A stretch of DNA of 64,000 nucleotides from Yoonia vestfoldensis DSM 16212 (GTDB lineage: Bacteria; Pseudomonadota; Alphaproteobacteria; Rhodobacterales; Rhodobacteraceae), in NCBI RefSeq assembly GCF_000382265.1, contig NZ_KB907973.1, forward strand, positions 186,001-250,000, read 5' to 3'. Position 1 is the stretch's first letter, and every line of letters begins with the position of its first letter. The notes below the pieces were generated by a model. The model saw nothing but the letters and a program-made list of their open reading frames with translations. It made no database searches and was not told the origin of the DNA. Position numbers and translations under genes: made by a program. Positions 42,722-51,234 of the stretch are shown here, piece by piece.

Positions 42722-43552
42722 ATGAAAACAATCGCGGAAAACCGCTGTTTCGGCGGCACACAGGGCGTTTACAGCCATGCATCGGACGCCTGCGGCGTCG
42801 ATATGACATTTGGCCTGTTCCTGCCCGAAGAGGCCGCAGATGGCCCTGTGCCGGTGTTGTGGTTCCTGTCGGGGCTGACCTGCACGCATGAAAACGCAAT
42901 GATCAAGGCGGGCGCGCAGGGCTGGGCCGCCGAGCAGGGGATCGCGGTGGTATTTCCAGACACATCGCCGCGCGGCGAAGGTGTCGCCAATGACGAGGCT
43001 TACGATCTGGGGCAGGGGGCGGGGTTTTATGTGGACGCTACCCAAGACCCTTGGGCGCCGCATTTCCAGATGCGGGATTACGTCAGCCGCGAATTGCCCG
43101 ACCTGATCGGGGTCAATTTCTCGCTCGACATGGACCGTCAGGCGATCACCGGCCATTCGATGGGCGGGCATGGTGCGCTGACGCTGGCGATGGGCTTGCC
43201 GGGGCGGTTCCGGTCTGTCTCTGCCTTCGCGCCGATCTGCCATCCCACGCGCAGCGACTGGGGCCGCAAGCAGTTCACCGCCTATCTGGGCGCGGACGAG
43301 GCGGCATGGGCCGCGCATGACGCGACGATCTTGATGAAGGAGCGGGGCTTTGACGGTCCTGTGCTGATCGACACCGGCACGGCGGATCAGTTTGGCGACT
43401 TGCTGGGCACCGAACATCTGGCCGCCGCGATGGCCGCGCGCCGACAAGACGGGGTGCTGCGCCTGCAAAAAGGCTATGACCATTCGTATTTCTTCATCGC
43501 GACCTACATGGAAGACCACGTCGATTTCCACGCGCAGGCGCTTTACGCATGA
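42722..43552 (+). CDS. fghA: S-formylglutathione hydrolase
   Basis: A 276-residue esterase-D-type alpha/beta hydrolase. [38 protein letters not shown] and [10 protein letters not shown] with the nucleophile Ser are diagnostic, and [20 protein letters not shown] carries the catalytic His (here in YDHSYFF). It hydrolyses S-formylglutathione to formate and glutathione, the second step of formaldehyde detoxification; the first-step dehydrogenase is encoded at 54856. It overlaps the next gene by ATGA. Confidence 0.95.
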   Translation: MKTIAENRCFGGTQGVYSHASDACGVDMTFGLFLPEEAADGPVPVLWFLSGLTCTHENAMIKAGAQGWAAEQGIAVVFPDTSPRGEGVANDEAYDLGQGAGFYVDATQDPWAPHFQMRDYVSRELPDLIGVNFSLDMDRQAITGHSMGGHGALTLAMGLPGRFRSVSAFAPICHPTRSDWGRKQFTAYLGADEAAWAAHDATILMKERGFDGPVLIDTGTADQFGDLLGTEHLAAAMAARRQDGVLRLQKGYDHSYFFIATYMEDHVDFHAQALYA

Positions 43553-43995
43553 TTTACATTGATGCCGATGCCTGCCCTGTGAAGGCAGAGGTGGAACGCG
43601 TCGGAACCCGCCACGGTCTGCGGATGTTCGTGGTGTCAAACGGCGGCATCCGGCCTTCACCCAATCCGCTGGTCGAAACCGTTGTGGTGCCGGACGGGCC
43701 TGACATTGCCGATATCTGGATCGCGGATCGTGCCACCAAGGGCGATGTCGTGATCACGGGCGACATTCCGCTGGCGGCACGTTGCATCGCAAACGGCGCA
43801 CTGGTGCTCAAACATAACGGAGAGGCGCTGACGCAGGCCAATATCGGCAACGTGCTGGCGACGCGCGATCTGATGGCCGACATGCGCGCCGCCGACCCAT
43901 TCCGGCAAGGCGGCGGCAAACCTTTCAGCAAGGCTGACCGCGCACGGTTTCTCGACGCGCTCGAACGCATGGTCCGTGCGGCGGCGCGCGAATGA
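43549..43995 (+). CDS. YaiI/YqxD family protein (DUF188)
   Basis: A 148-residue protein starting [19 protein letters not shown], the DUF188 signature, with [33 protein letters not shown] and a C-terminal [19 protein letters not shown] tail. The fold resembles PIN-like nucleases, with conserved acidic residues at Asp5, Asp7 and in GDIP. Function is not established. It is translationally coupled on both sides by ATGA overlaps. Confidence 0.92.
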   Translation: MIYIDADACPVKAEVERVGTRHGLRMFVVSNGGIRPSPNPLVETVVVPDGPDIADIWIADRATKGDVVITGDIPLAARCIANGALVLKHNGEALTQANIGNVLATRDLMADMRAADPFRQGGGKPFSKADRARFLDALERMVRAAARE

Positions 43996-44945
43996 CGGCG
44001 CTGTCGCCCAAGGCGCTGGGCGCGCTTTGCGCGGTGCTGGCGGTGGTGTTCTTTTCGGCCAATGACGTGGCGATCAAATCGCTGAGCGATGGCTATGCCC
44101 TGCATCAGGTCGTGCTGATCCGGTCCTTCATCGGGCTGGCCTTCATCCTTGCGCTCATCGCACCCTTGACCGACGGTTTTGCCATCGCGCGGACCAAGCG
44201 GCTGAAGATGCATTTGCTGCGCGGCGGTTTTGTCGTCTTCGCCAACCTGACCTTCTTCCTCGCCCTCGCCGCCATGCCACTGGCCGAGGCGGTGGCGATA
44301 TTCTTCATCAGCCCGCTGGTCATCACCATCTTTTCGGTCCTGTTTCTGGGCGAAAAGGTCGGGCCACGACGCTGGGCGGCGATTGCACTGGGTTTCGCGG
44401 GCGTGCTGATCATGGTGCGCCCCGGCACGGCGGCGTTTCAACCTGCGTCCGTGCTGCCGCTGGTGTCGGCGACTTGCTATGCCGCGATGCATGTGATGAC
44501 GCGCCGGATCGGCGGCACGGAAAGTGCGGCGACAATGGCGTTCTACATCCAGATCGTGTTCATCATCGTCTGCACCGCAATGGGGCTGACGGTGGGCTGG
44601 GGCCAGTTCGCGGACCAGTCCGACCCGTCGCTGGCGTTTCTGCTGCGCGCATGGGACTGGCCGCAGATGGCGGATATGCCGGTGTTTGTGGTCATTGGGG
44701 CGGGTACAGCCTTTGCCGGTTATCTGATCAGCCAGGCTTACCGCGTGACCGAGGCGTCCTTTGTCGCCCCTTTCGAATACCTTGCACTGCCGATGGCGGT
44801 GGTCTGGGGGATGGTGGTGTTCGACGAATTTCCGGTCCTTGCCGATTATCTGGGGATGGCACTGATCATGGCGGCGGGGCTTTTCATGCTGTGGCGCGAC
44901 GCGCAAAAACCACCTGCCGGTTTACAGCGCCCGCTGCGGCGCTAA
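43992..44945 (+). CDS. DMT-family (EamA) transporter
   Basis: A 317-residue membrane protein with ten predicted helices and the EamA duplication. [20 protein letters not shown] starts the first repeat, [20 protein letters not shown] and [20 protein letters not shown] end it, and the second finishes near [20 protein letters not shown]. It probably exports a small metabolite; the substrate is unknown. Confidence 0.88.
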   Translation: MTALSPKALGALCAVLAVVFFSANDVAIKSLSDGYALHQVVLIRSFIGLAFILALIAPLTDGFAIARTKRLKMHLLRGGFVVFANLTFFLALAAMPLAEAVAIFFISPLVITIFSVLFLGEKVGPRRWAAIALGFAGVLIMVRPGTAAFQPASVLPLVSATCYAAMHVMTRRIGGTESAATMAFYIQIVFIIVCTAMGLTVGWGQFADQSDPSLAFLLRAWDWPQMADMPVFVVIGAGTAFAGYLISQAYRVTEASFVAPFEYLALPMAVVWGMVVFDEFPVLADYLGMALIMAAGLFMLWRDAQKPPAGLQRPLRR

Positions 44946-44973
44946 GCTGTGCAGAACCAAAGCAGGAGCAGTC

Positions 44974-45597
44974 ATGTCCCAGATCAACGCGGTCATCTTT
45001 GACATCGGAAATGTGCTGATCGAATGGCAGCCGGAACGATTCTTCGACAGCGTGATCGGTGCGGAACGCCGCAAAGCCATGTTTGCCGCGATTGATCTGC
45101 ACGGGATCAATGATGTGGTCGACCGGGGTGGGCATTTCCGCGACACGATCCAGGCCGCCGCTGACGCCAACCCCGACTGGCGCGACGAGGTCCTGATGTG
45201 GCACGACCGCTGGATCGACATGGCAGCGCCCGCCATCGACCATTCCGTCCGCCTGCTGCGTGCGCTACGCGCCAACGGCGTACCGGTCTTTGCGCTGACC
45301 AATTTCGGCATCCAGACGTATCAGATCGCCGAACCTGTCTATCCGTTTCTGGGCGAGTTCGACCGGCGCTATATCTCTGGCCATATGGCAGTCATCAAAC
45401 CCGACCCCCAGATATATGCCATGGTCGAGGACGATTGCGGGCTGGACCCTGCAACGCTTTTGTTCGCCGACGACCGGATCGACAATATCAACGCCGCCGC
45501 CGCGCGCGGTTGGCAGACGCATCTGTTCACGCATCCCCAAGGCTGGGCCGACCGCCTTGTCGGGGCGGGGCTCTTGTCAGAAAGCCAAGCCCGATGA
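44974..45597 (+). CDS. HAD-family hydrolase (subfamily IA)
   Basis: A 207-residue HAD phosphatase/dehalogenase-like protein. AVIFDIGNVLIEW contains the nucleophile region, FALTNFGIQT the Ser/Thr of motif II, KPDPQIY the Lys of motif III, and LFADDRIDNINAA motif IV. The first motif reads DIGN rather than DxDx, so the second Asp is changed to Gly-Asn as in the haloacid-dehalogenase and YihX-like groups. GGAG precedes the ATG. Its stop overlaps the next start. Confidence 0.88.
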   Translation: MSQINAVIFDIGNVLIEWQPERFFDSVIGAERRKAMFAAIDLHGINDVVDRGGHFRDTIQAAADANPDWRDEVLMWHDRWIDMAAPAIDHSVRLLRALRANGVPVFALTNFGIQTYQIAEPVYPFLGEFDRRYISGHMAVIKPDPQIYAMVEDDCGLDPATLLFADDRIDNINAAAARGWQTHLFTHPQGWADRLVGAGLLSESQAR

Positions 45598-46508
45598 CCG
45601 TGATGATCCCCTTCGCCGAAGCCGATGCCATGCTCGACTGGCTCGCCCTGACCGATGCGCTGGCCGCAGGGCATGAACGGCCAAAGGCCGATGTGGCCGA
45701 TGTGTTCCTGTACGAAGGGGCGAACACCTTGCTCAACCGTTCCGCCTGGATCGCGGGGCTGGGGCTCGCGGTGAAATGCGCCACGATCTTTCCGGGCAAC
45801 AAGGCGCTGGGCAAGCCCGCCATAGGTGGTGCGGTGAACCTCTTTTCAGGGCAGGACGGGGCGCTGGAAGCGATCCTTGATTTCCATCTGGTGACGAAAT
45901 GGAAAACCGCCGGTGACAGCTTGCTGGCCGCGCGCCGCCTGGCGCGCCCTGACAGCCGCAACATCCTGATCGTGGGGGCTGGCACCGTGGGCCAGTCGCT
46001 GCGGCAAGCCTATGGCGCGGCCTTTCCGGACGCACGCTTCACCGTCTGGAACCGCTCCGCCGAAGCGGCAGAGGCGTTCCGCCAGACCTTTCCCGATGTG
46101 ACCATCGCGCAGGATCTGGAACAAGCGGTGCGCGAGGCCGACATCGTGACCTCTGCCACCATGTCCACCGCCCCGCTGATCAAGGGCGATTGGCTGCGCC
46201 CCGGCACCCATGTCGACCTGATCGGCGCCTACCGTCCCGACATGCGCGAGGTCGATGACGCCGCCCTGCAAAAGGCGCGGATCTTCGTCGACAGCCGCGA
46301 CACGACGACCCACCATATCGGCGAGCTGAAGATCCCGATCGCCACTGGGGTCATTTCAGAAAAAGATGTTCTTGCGGATTTCTATGCGCTAGATCGCTTT
46401 GAACGTGAAAGTCAGGACGAAGTTACCCTTTTTAAGAACGGCGGCGGTGCCCATCTTGATCTGATGACATGCCGGCACATTCTGGACGTCTGGCAAACGC
46501 GGCAGTGA
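45594..46508 (+). CDS. Ornithine cyclodeaminase / mu-crystallin family protein
   Basis: A 304-residue NAD(P)-binding protein. The Rossmann motif is ILIVGAGTVGQSL, with NRSAEAAEAF for the cofactor ribose and DIVTSATMSTAPLIKGDWL, GTHVDLIGAYRPDMREVDD and TLFKNGGGAHLDL as family blocks. Members include ornithine cyclodeaminase, alanine dehydrogenase and pyrroline-2-carboxylate reductase. The precise substrate cannot be assigned. The ATG at 45594 overlaps the HAD gene stop. Confidence 0.87.
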   Translation: MTVMIPFAEADAMLDWLALTDALAAGHERPKADVADVFLYEGANTLLNRSAWIAGLGLAVKCATIFPGNKALGKPAIGGAVNLFSGQDGALEAILDFHLVTKWKTAGDSLLAARRLARPDSRNILIVGAGTVGQSLRQAYGAAFPDARFTVWNRSAEAAEAFRQTFPDVTIAQDLEQAVREADIVTSATMSTAPLIKGDWLRPGTHVDLIGAYRPDMREVDDAALQKARIFVDSRDTTTHHIGELKIPIATGVISEKDVLADFYALDRFERESQDEVTLFKNGGGAHLDLMTCRHILDVWQTRQ

Positions 46509-46524
46509 TAAAGGACGCGGCGTT

Positions 46525-47448
46525 ATGTGGTATCTGGTTTCTTTTCTTGCGGTCCTTGTCGCCGTCGCGGCGTTGCCCATCTGGCTGGAACGGCGGCGGA
46601 TCACGATCGGACCCGCGCAACGCCAGAACGCCAAGGGCGAATTCGCGGTGCTGTCCCAAGGTGTCACCTATTACCGCTGGCTGGGGTCGGCGCGCGGCCC
46701 TGTCGCGGTGCTGGTCCACGAAATCGCGACACCTTCGGTCGCGATGTACGATCTGGCCGAAGGGCTGGGCCGAATGGGCTATCGCGTGCTGGTCTATGAT
46801 CTTTACGGGCGGGGCTTGTCGGACGCGCCGCGCGGGCGGCAGAACGGCGCGTTCTTTCTGCGGCAATTATCGGACCTCTTGAACCATCAGGACGTTCCGG
46901 ATGAAGTGACGCTGGTCGGCTATTCCATGGGCGGTGCGATCGCGACGCTGTTCACCGCGCGGAACCCGCACCGGGTGACGCGGCTGATCCTGTTCGCCAC
47001 GGCCGGGATCGTGACCCCCGAGGATGATTTCGCACGCTTTTGCAGGCGGACACCCGTGATCGGTGACTGGGTCCACGGCATGTTCGCGCGCCGCCGTATT
47101 CTCGATGCGATTCCGGCGGATGGGCCAAACCCGAATTTGAATGTCGTCAGATACGCTCAGCGCGAAGAGCTGAACCGCAAGGGATATCTGCGCGCGATCC
47201 TGTCCAGCAGGCGCGGCGTCCTGTCCGAGCGCTTGGAAAAAGAGCATCGCAAGATCGCCAAGATGGCGCTGCCCGTCATCGCGATCTGGGCCGAAGATGA
47301 CGAGGTGATTCCGCTTTCCGCACTTGGCCTGCTTGCCCAGTGGAACCGCAGCGCGCATCACGAGGTCGTGGCAGGCGCAGGCCATGCCATGCCCTACAGC
47401 CATCCCACCGAAGCGATGAAGGCGCTGCGCATCGGCTTGCGGGACTGA
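46525..47448 (+). CDS. Alpha/beta hydrolase, membrane-anchored
   Basis: A 307-residue protein. A hydrophobic N-terminus (MWYLVSFLAVLVAVAALPIW) is an anchor or uncleaved signal. The hydrolase domain has LVGYSMGGAIATL with the nucleophile Ser, IAIWAEDDEVIPL with the acid and EVVAGAGHAMPYSHP with the His. The substrate is unknown. It follows the cyclodeaminase-like gene by 16 bases. Confidence 0.85.
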   Translation: MWYLVSFLAVLVAVAALPIWLERRRITIGPAQRQNAKGEFAVLSQGVTYYRWLGSARGPVAVLVHEIATPSVAMYDLAEGLGRMGYRVLVYDLYGRGLSDAPRGRQNGAFFLRQLSDLLNHQDVPDEVTLVGYSMGGAIATLFTARNPHRVTRLILFATAGIVTPEDDFARFCRRTPVIGDWVHGMFARRRILDAIPADGPNPNLNVVRYAQREELNRKGYLRAILSSRRGVLSERLEKEHRKIAKMALPVIAIWAEDDEVIPLSALGLLAQWNRSAHHEVVAGAGHAMPYSHPTEAMKALRIGLRD

Positions 47449-47500
47449 TCCTGGCGGCAGGGTGCTTTTCAAGGCAGCACGGTGACGCTATGCAGCGCGC

Positions 47501-48562
47501 ATGACACTCCAACAGGCATATGAGGCCGCCGTCGCTGCGGGAAAACTGACGCCTGATCGGGCGCAACAGGACGCCTTGCCCGAACTGGAACGGATCAGGG
47601 TGGCGCTGGCCGTGCCCGTCAAATCGGGGGTTTTCCGCAAGACACCGCCGCCTGCAAAGGGCCTTTACCTGTGGGGCGGGGTCGGGCGCGGCAAATCCAT
47701 GCTGATGGATATGCTTTTTGCTGCCGTGGATGCGCCCAAGGAACGCCGCCATTTCCACGCTTTCATGCAATGGGTCCATGCCGAAATCGCGCTGGCCCGC
47801 AAGGACGGGGTGGATGACGCCATCGCGCCGGTGGCGGCAAAGCTGGCCGGGCGTGTGCGGTTTCTGGCCTTTGACGAGATGCAGATCAGCGACATCACCG
47901 ATGCGATGATTGTGGGGCGACTGTTCACTGCGCTGATGGCGGCGGGGGTCGTGGTGGTGACCACCTCGAATCGCCCGCCGGATGATCTCTATCTCAACGG
48001 GTTGAATCGGCAGCTGTTCCTGCCGTTCATCGCGCTTCTCAAGGACCGGATGGTGGTGCATGAACTTGCGAGTGCGACCGATTACCGGCAGGACAGGCTG
48101 GCAGGCAGCCCCAGCTATTTTACTCCGATCAATGCTGACGCCCGGGCCGCGATCAACGCTATCTGGGATGATTTCAGCATGGGCCAGTCCGAAGCGCTGG
48201 TGCTGCATGTCAACGGACGGCAGGTGACGCTGCCGCGGTTTCACAACGGCGTCGCGCGGGCGACATTCTATGATCTCTGCGGCCGCCCGCTGGGCCCTGC
48301 GGATTATCTGGCGCTGGCCGATGCCGTGCGCGTCCTGATCCTTGAAGATATCCCCGCCCTGTCGCGCAGCAATTTCAACGAGGCCAAACGCTTTGTCACG
48401 CTCATCGACGCGCTTTACGAGGCCAAGGTGCGGCTGATCTGCGCGGCCGCCGCCAGCCCCGAGATGCTGTATCTGGAAGGCGAAGGCACGTTCGAATTCG
48501 CCCGTACCGCCAGCCGCTTGCGCGAAATGCAATCGGCGGGATGGGGGCAGGCGGCAGGATAA
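47501..48562 (+). CDS. zapE: Cell division ATPase ZapE (AFG1 family)
   Basis: A 353-residue AFG1-like P-loop ATPase. LYLWGGVGRGKSMLMDMLF is the Walker A, RFLAFDEMQISDITDAM the Walker B, TTSNRPPDDLY the sensor region and FNEAKRFVTLIDALYE near the C-terminus a typical ZapE block. It modulates FtsZ rings at late division in E. coli; a protein quality-control role is the other known AFG1 function. Two copies of the dispersed element follow it. Confidence 0.93.
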   Translation: MTLQQAYEAAVAAGKLTPDRAQQDALPELERIRVALAVPVKSGVFRKTPPPAKGLYLWGGVGRGKSMLMDMLFAAVDAPKERRHFHAFMQWVHAEIALARKDGVDDAIAPVAAKLAGRVRFLAFDEMQISDITDAMIVGRLFTALMAAGVVVVTTSNRPPDDLYLNGLNRQLFLPFIALLKDRMVVHELASATDYRQDRLAGSPSYFTPINADARAAINAIWDDFSMGQSEALVLHVNGRQVTLPRFHNGVARATFYDLCGRPLGPADYLALADAVRVLILEDIPALSRSNFNEAKRFVTLIDALYEAKVRLICAAAASPEMLYLEGEGTFEFARTASRLREMQSAGWGQAAG

Positions 48563-48572
48563 AGACTTTCTG

Positions 48573-48605
48573 GCCTCCGGCGGGGATATTTCCACTCGGA
48601 AGATG
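48573..48605 (+). repeat. Dispersed intergenic element, copy D1 (variant 1)
   Basis: GCCTCCGGCGGGGATATTTC followed by CACTCGGAAGATG begins ten bases after the zapE stop and is in the orientation of zapE. It faces copy D2, 16 bases further on. Confidence 0.75.
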
Positions 48606-48621
48606 CACAGACCTAAATCCT

Positions 48622-48655
48622 CATCTTCCGAGCCCCAATATCCCCCGCCGGAGGC
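48622..48655 (-). repeat. Dispersed intergenic element, copy D2 (variant 1)
   Basis: On the minus strand this is GCCTCCGGCGGGGGATATTG followed by GGGCTCGGAAGATG. It lies 31 bases after the stop of the minus-strand SbtB-like gene and in that gene's orientation. With D1 it makes a large inverted repeat between convergent genes. Confidence 0.75.
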
Positions 48656-48686
48656 CTCGACGTTTTTTCCGCGCGGTCCGCGCGGA

Positions 48687-48995
48687 TCAGAACCGTTCGG
48701 CACGCAGCACATGCGCATCAGTGACGCTGACGACGCCGATATGTTTCTTGACCACCGCAAAGATCGCATCCAGCAGGCCGTCCAGCCGCTCAGGCTTGAT
48801 CAGGCAAACGACGCTGACCATGCCTGCGCGCCCAACCTGTCCGTCGCGGGACCATTGGCCGGACCGTCCCGACCCGCCCAGCACCGGCAGCACCGTATAG
48901 CCGGTGACACCGGCAGCGGTCAGGGCATCGGTCAGGCGGCGTTCCAGCGGGGCTTCGATGACGATCTCGACGCGTTTGGCGATATGGGTCTGCAT
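48687..48995 (-). CDS. P-II-like regulatory protein, SbtB type
   Basis: A 102-residue P-II-fold protein beginning MQTHIAKRVEIVIEAPLERR, with GVTGYTVLPVLGGSGRSGQW and a T-loop-like charged glycine-rich segment, then SVVCLIKPERLDGLLDAIFA and GVVSVTDAHVLR. It lacks the uridylylated Tyr of GlnK and the C-terminal cysteine hairpin of cyanobacterial SbtB. GGAG precedes the ATG, which is one base past the SbtA stop. By linkage it should bind and gate the bicarbonate transporter in response to adenine nucleotides; this is inferred from cyanobacteria. Confidence 0.82.
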   Translation of the reverse strand: MQTHIAKRVEIVIEAPLERRLTDALTAAGVTGYTVLPVLGGSGRSGQWSRDGQVGRAGMVSVVCLIKPERLDGLLDAIFAVVKKHIGVVSVTDAHVLRAERF

Positions 48996-48996
48996 G

Positions 48997-49977
48997 TCAG
49001 GCTCCGGTCACGGCTTGGGCGATGGCAAGATAAAGCGGAATGCCCAGCGTCAGGTTGAAAGGGAAGGTGACGCCCAGCGACAGGGTCAGATAGACGGCCG
49101 GATTGGCCTCTGGCAAGGCGACACGCATCGCGGCGGGCACGGCGATGTAACTGGCCGAGGCGCAGAGCACCATCATCAGCACCACGCCGCCCAGCGACAA
49201 CCCGATCAGCGCCCCGATGCCCAGCCCGATCATGGCGCTGACCAGCGGCATGGCGATGGCGAAACCAACGGCGCCCATGCCCAGGACGCCGCGTGATTGA
49301 CGCAACCCGCGTCCCGCGATCAGCCCCATGTCGAGCAGGAACAGGCACAGCACGCCTTTGAACGGGGCCTCGATGAAGGCGCTGATCTCTGCAAAGCCCT
49401 TTTCGCCGGTGATGGCCCCGATGAAGAAGGCCCCGACAAGCAGCACGATCGACCCGTTCAACAGCAATTCGCGGATCAGGCCGGGGTCCATCCTTGCCTC
49501 TCCGCTGCCGCTGCGCGCGACAAGCCAGAGCGCCGACAGGATCGCGGGTGCCTCCATCACGGCCGCTACGGCGACCATGTACCCTTCGGAGGAGATCATC
49601 CGTCCGTTCAGGACTGATGTCGCTGCAACGAAGGTGACAATGCTGATCGACCCGTAATGTGCGGCGACGGCGGCGGCGTCGATGGCAGACAGCCCGGTCA
49701 TCACCCGCAGCAGCCCAAAGGCCAGGAGCGGCAACACGAACGACAGCACCAGCCCTGCGATCAAGGCCAGCACCAACGTCTGGTCGATCCCATGCGCGCT
49801 GACCGCGACGCCGCCCTTGAACCCGATGGAGAAGAGCAGATAGATCGACATGCCCTTCGCCACCGCCTCTGGAATGGTCAGGTCGGAGCGTGCCAGCGCC
49901 GCAAGCAACCCCAAGGCAAAGCTCAGGATGATCGGCGAGATCAGGTTGGCCCCCGCAAGGGACAGGATTTCGGTCAT
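48997..49977 (-). CDS. sbtA: Sodium-dependent bicarbonate transporter SbtA family
   Basis: A 326-residue membrane protein of the SbtA family (formerly DUF897) with about ten helices in two inverted repeats. ISPIILSFALGLLAALARSD starts the first, YLLFSIGFKGGVAVS and AHYGSISIVTFVAATSVL are typical core blocks, and SASYIAVPAAMRVALPEANP ends the second. In cyanobacteria SbtA imports bicarbonate with sodium. It lies between a carbonic anhydrase and an SbtB-like gene with spacers of nine bases and one base. Confidence 0.9.
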   Translation of the reverse strand: MTEILSLAGANLISPIILSFALGLLAALARSDLTIPEAVAKGMSIYLLFSIGFKGGVAVSAHGIDQTLVLALIAGLVLSFVLPLLAFGLLRVMTGLSAIDAAAVAAHYGSISIVTFVAATSVLNGRMISSEGYMVAVAAVMEAPAILSALWLVARSGSGEARMDPGLIRELLLNGSIVLLVGAFFIGAITGEKGFAEISAFIEAPFKGVLCLFLLDMGLIAGRGLRQSRGVLGMGAVGFAIAMPLVSAMIGLGIGALIGLSLGGVVLMMVLCASASYIAVPAAMRVALPEANPAVYLTLSLGVTFPFNLTLGIPLYLAIAQAVTGA

Positions 49978-49986
49978 GTCAGGCTT

Positions 49987-50634
49987 TCACAAAGGGACAA
50001 AGAGATCGCGATCCGGGTCGTAGGTTTCGAGCCGGCCTTCGCCGATGTTCTTCCATAATCCGTGTAGGGTGATGCTGCCATCCAGCACCGCAACGCGGAT
50101 GAACGGGAACGTCATCAGGTTCTGCAACGAAACCAGAATTGACGCCTTTTCCAACGCCGTTTTTCGGCTGGCGTCGTCCCCGGCGGGCAGGGCGTGATAG
50201 GCAGGACGCATGATGTCGAGCCAGCGGCCCACGAAACTTGTCTGTTCGTTCAGTTCCGGCGCGTGGCCTGCGCACATGTTGTAGCAGCCTTCGACACCGC
50301 CGCAGCCCGAATGGCCAAGCACGATCAGATGTTCGACTTTCAGGGTCCGCACCCCGTATTCCACCGCAGCCGAGGTGCCGTGGTGCAGGCCGTCGGGTTC
50401 GTAATGCGGGATCAGGTTCGCGATATTGCGGTGGATGAACAATTCGCCCAAATCCGCACCGAACATCGAAGTGACATGCAGACGGCTGTCGCAGCAGGAC
50501 ACCACCATAATCCGCGGGCGCTGCCCCTGGGTCGCCAATTCACCGAAAACCGCCTTGTTGGCTTCGAAGACGGTCGATTTCCAGCCGTGATAGCGCTTGA
50601 CCAGATAGGCCGGAAGCGGGCGGACGTATTGCAT
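49987..50634 (-). CDS. Beta-class carbonic anhydrase
   Basis: A 215-residue beta-carbonic anhydrase. Cys47, Asp49 and Arg51 form the CxDxR motif and His108 with Cys111 the HxxC motif, giving all zinc ligands and the Asp-Arg dyad. The IHRNIANLIP block is also conserved. It interconverts CO2 and bicarbonate. There is no signal peptide. It is the first gene of the apparent carbonic anhydrase-sbtA-sbtB operon. Confidence 0.94.
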   Translation of the reverse strand: MQYVRPLPAYLVKRYHGWKSTVFEANKAVFGELATQGQRPRIMVVSCCDSRLHVTSMFGADLGELFIHRNIANLIPHYEPDGLHHGTSAAVEYGVRTLKVEHLIVLGHSGCGGVEGCYNMCAGHAPELNEQTSFVGRWLDIMRPAYHALPAGDDASRKTALEKASILVSLQNLMTFPFIRVAVLDGSITLHGLWKNIGEGRLETYDPDRDLFVPL

Positions 50635-50745
50635 GCATCAATCCTTGCGACTTGCGACTGGATACGTCGCATTTTCGGGAATTTCGAGCTATTTTTCACT
50701 GTTGCGTCAACCTTATGGGAAGCTCGGTGGTTTAGGACTGCGGGC

Positions 50746-51162
50746 ATGGACAAGACCGTACCCTTCCCCATGCCGCGGCATCGCCCCGAGTGCGAGGTGG
50801 TGATTCTGCGCCCGCTGGAGCACCCGCGTCAGGATATGCCGCTTGTTGCGCATGCCTTCGCCGACAGGTCGCAGCGCGAAGCTGAGGATATGCTTTGCGC
50901 CATTCTGGAAGGGATCGCCGACTGGCTGGACCTGTTGCAACAGGGGCTGGCGGCTGGAAATCACGGCATGATCGGCAAGCCCGCCCGCCGGATCGCGCTG
51001 GTTGCGGGCCAGATCGGGTTGACGGATGTCGCAATCGCTGCCGACCATGTCGTGCAATGTGCGACCCGTGGCGACAGGCACGCGCTGGCCGCAACAATCG
51101 GGCGACTGGAGCGCGCGTTCGACATTGCAGTGACAAAAGTGTGGGATTTCCGCGATCCGTGA
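50746..51162 (+). CDS. Helical hypothetical protein, possibly Hpt-like
   Basis: A 138-residue soluble protein starting MDKTVPFPMPRHRPECEVVI. Long amphipathic helices (ILEGIADWLDLLQQGLAAGN, RIALVAGQIGLTDVAIAADH, LAATIGRLERAFDIAVTKVW) suggest a four-helix bundle. The spacing of helices resembles histidine phosphotransfer domains, but no clear phospho-His motif is seen. It is divergent from the carbonic anhydrase gene and followed by leucyl aminopeptidase. Confidence 0.62.
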   Translation: MDKTVPFPMPRHRPECEVVILRPLEHPRQDMPLVAHAFADRSQREAEDMLCAILEGIADWLDLLQQGLAAGNHGMIGKPARRIALVAGQIGLTDVAIAADHVVQCATRGDRHALAATIGRLERAFDIAVTKVWDFRDP

Positions 51163-51234
51163 CCACAGGATGGCCCTTGCAGCCCCGATGGCGACCGTTA
51201 GTCTGGCATGTGACCTGACCAGACTGGATGAACC

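Noticed and set aside
48663-48685. TTTTTT next to a repeated CCGCGCGG as a terminator for the SbtB-like gene
   Set aside because: On the minus strand the run is of A after the G+C-rich repeat, the wrong order for an intrinsic terminator, and CCGCGCGG is a direct repeat of a self-complementary word rather than a proper stem-loop.
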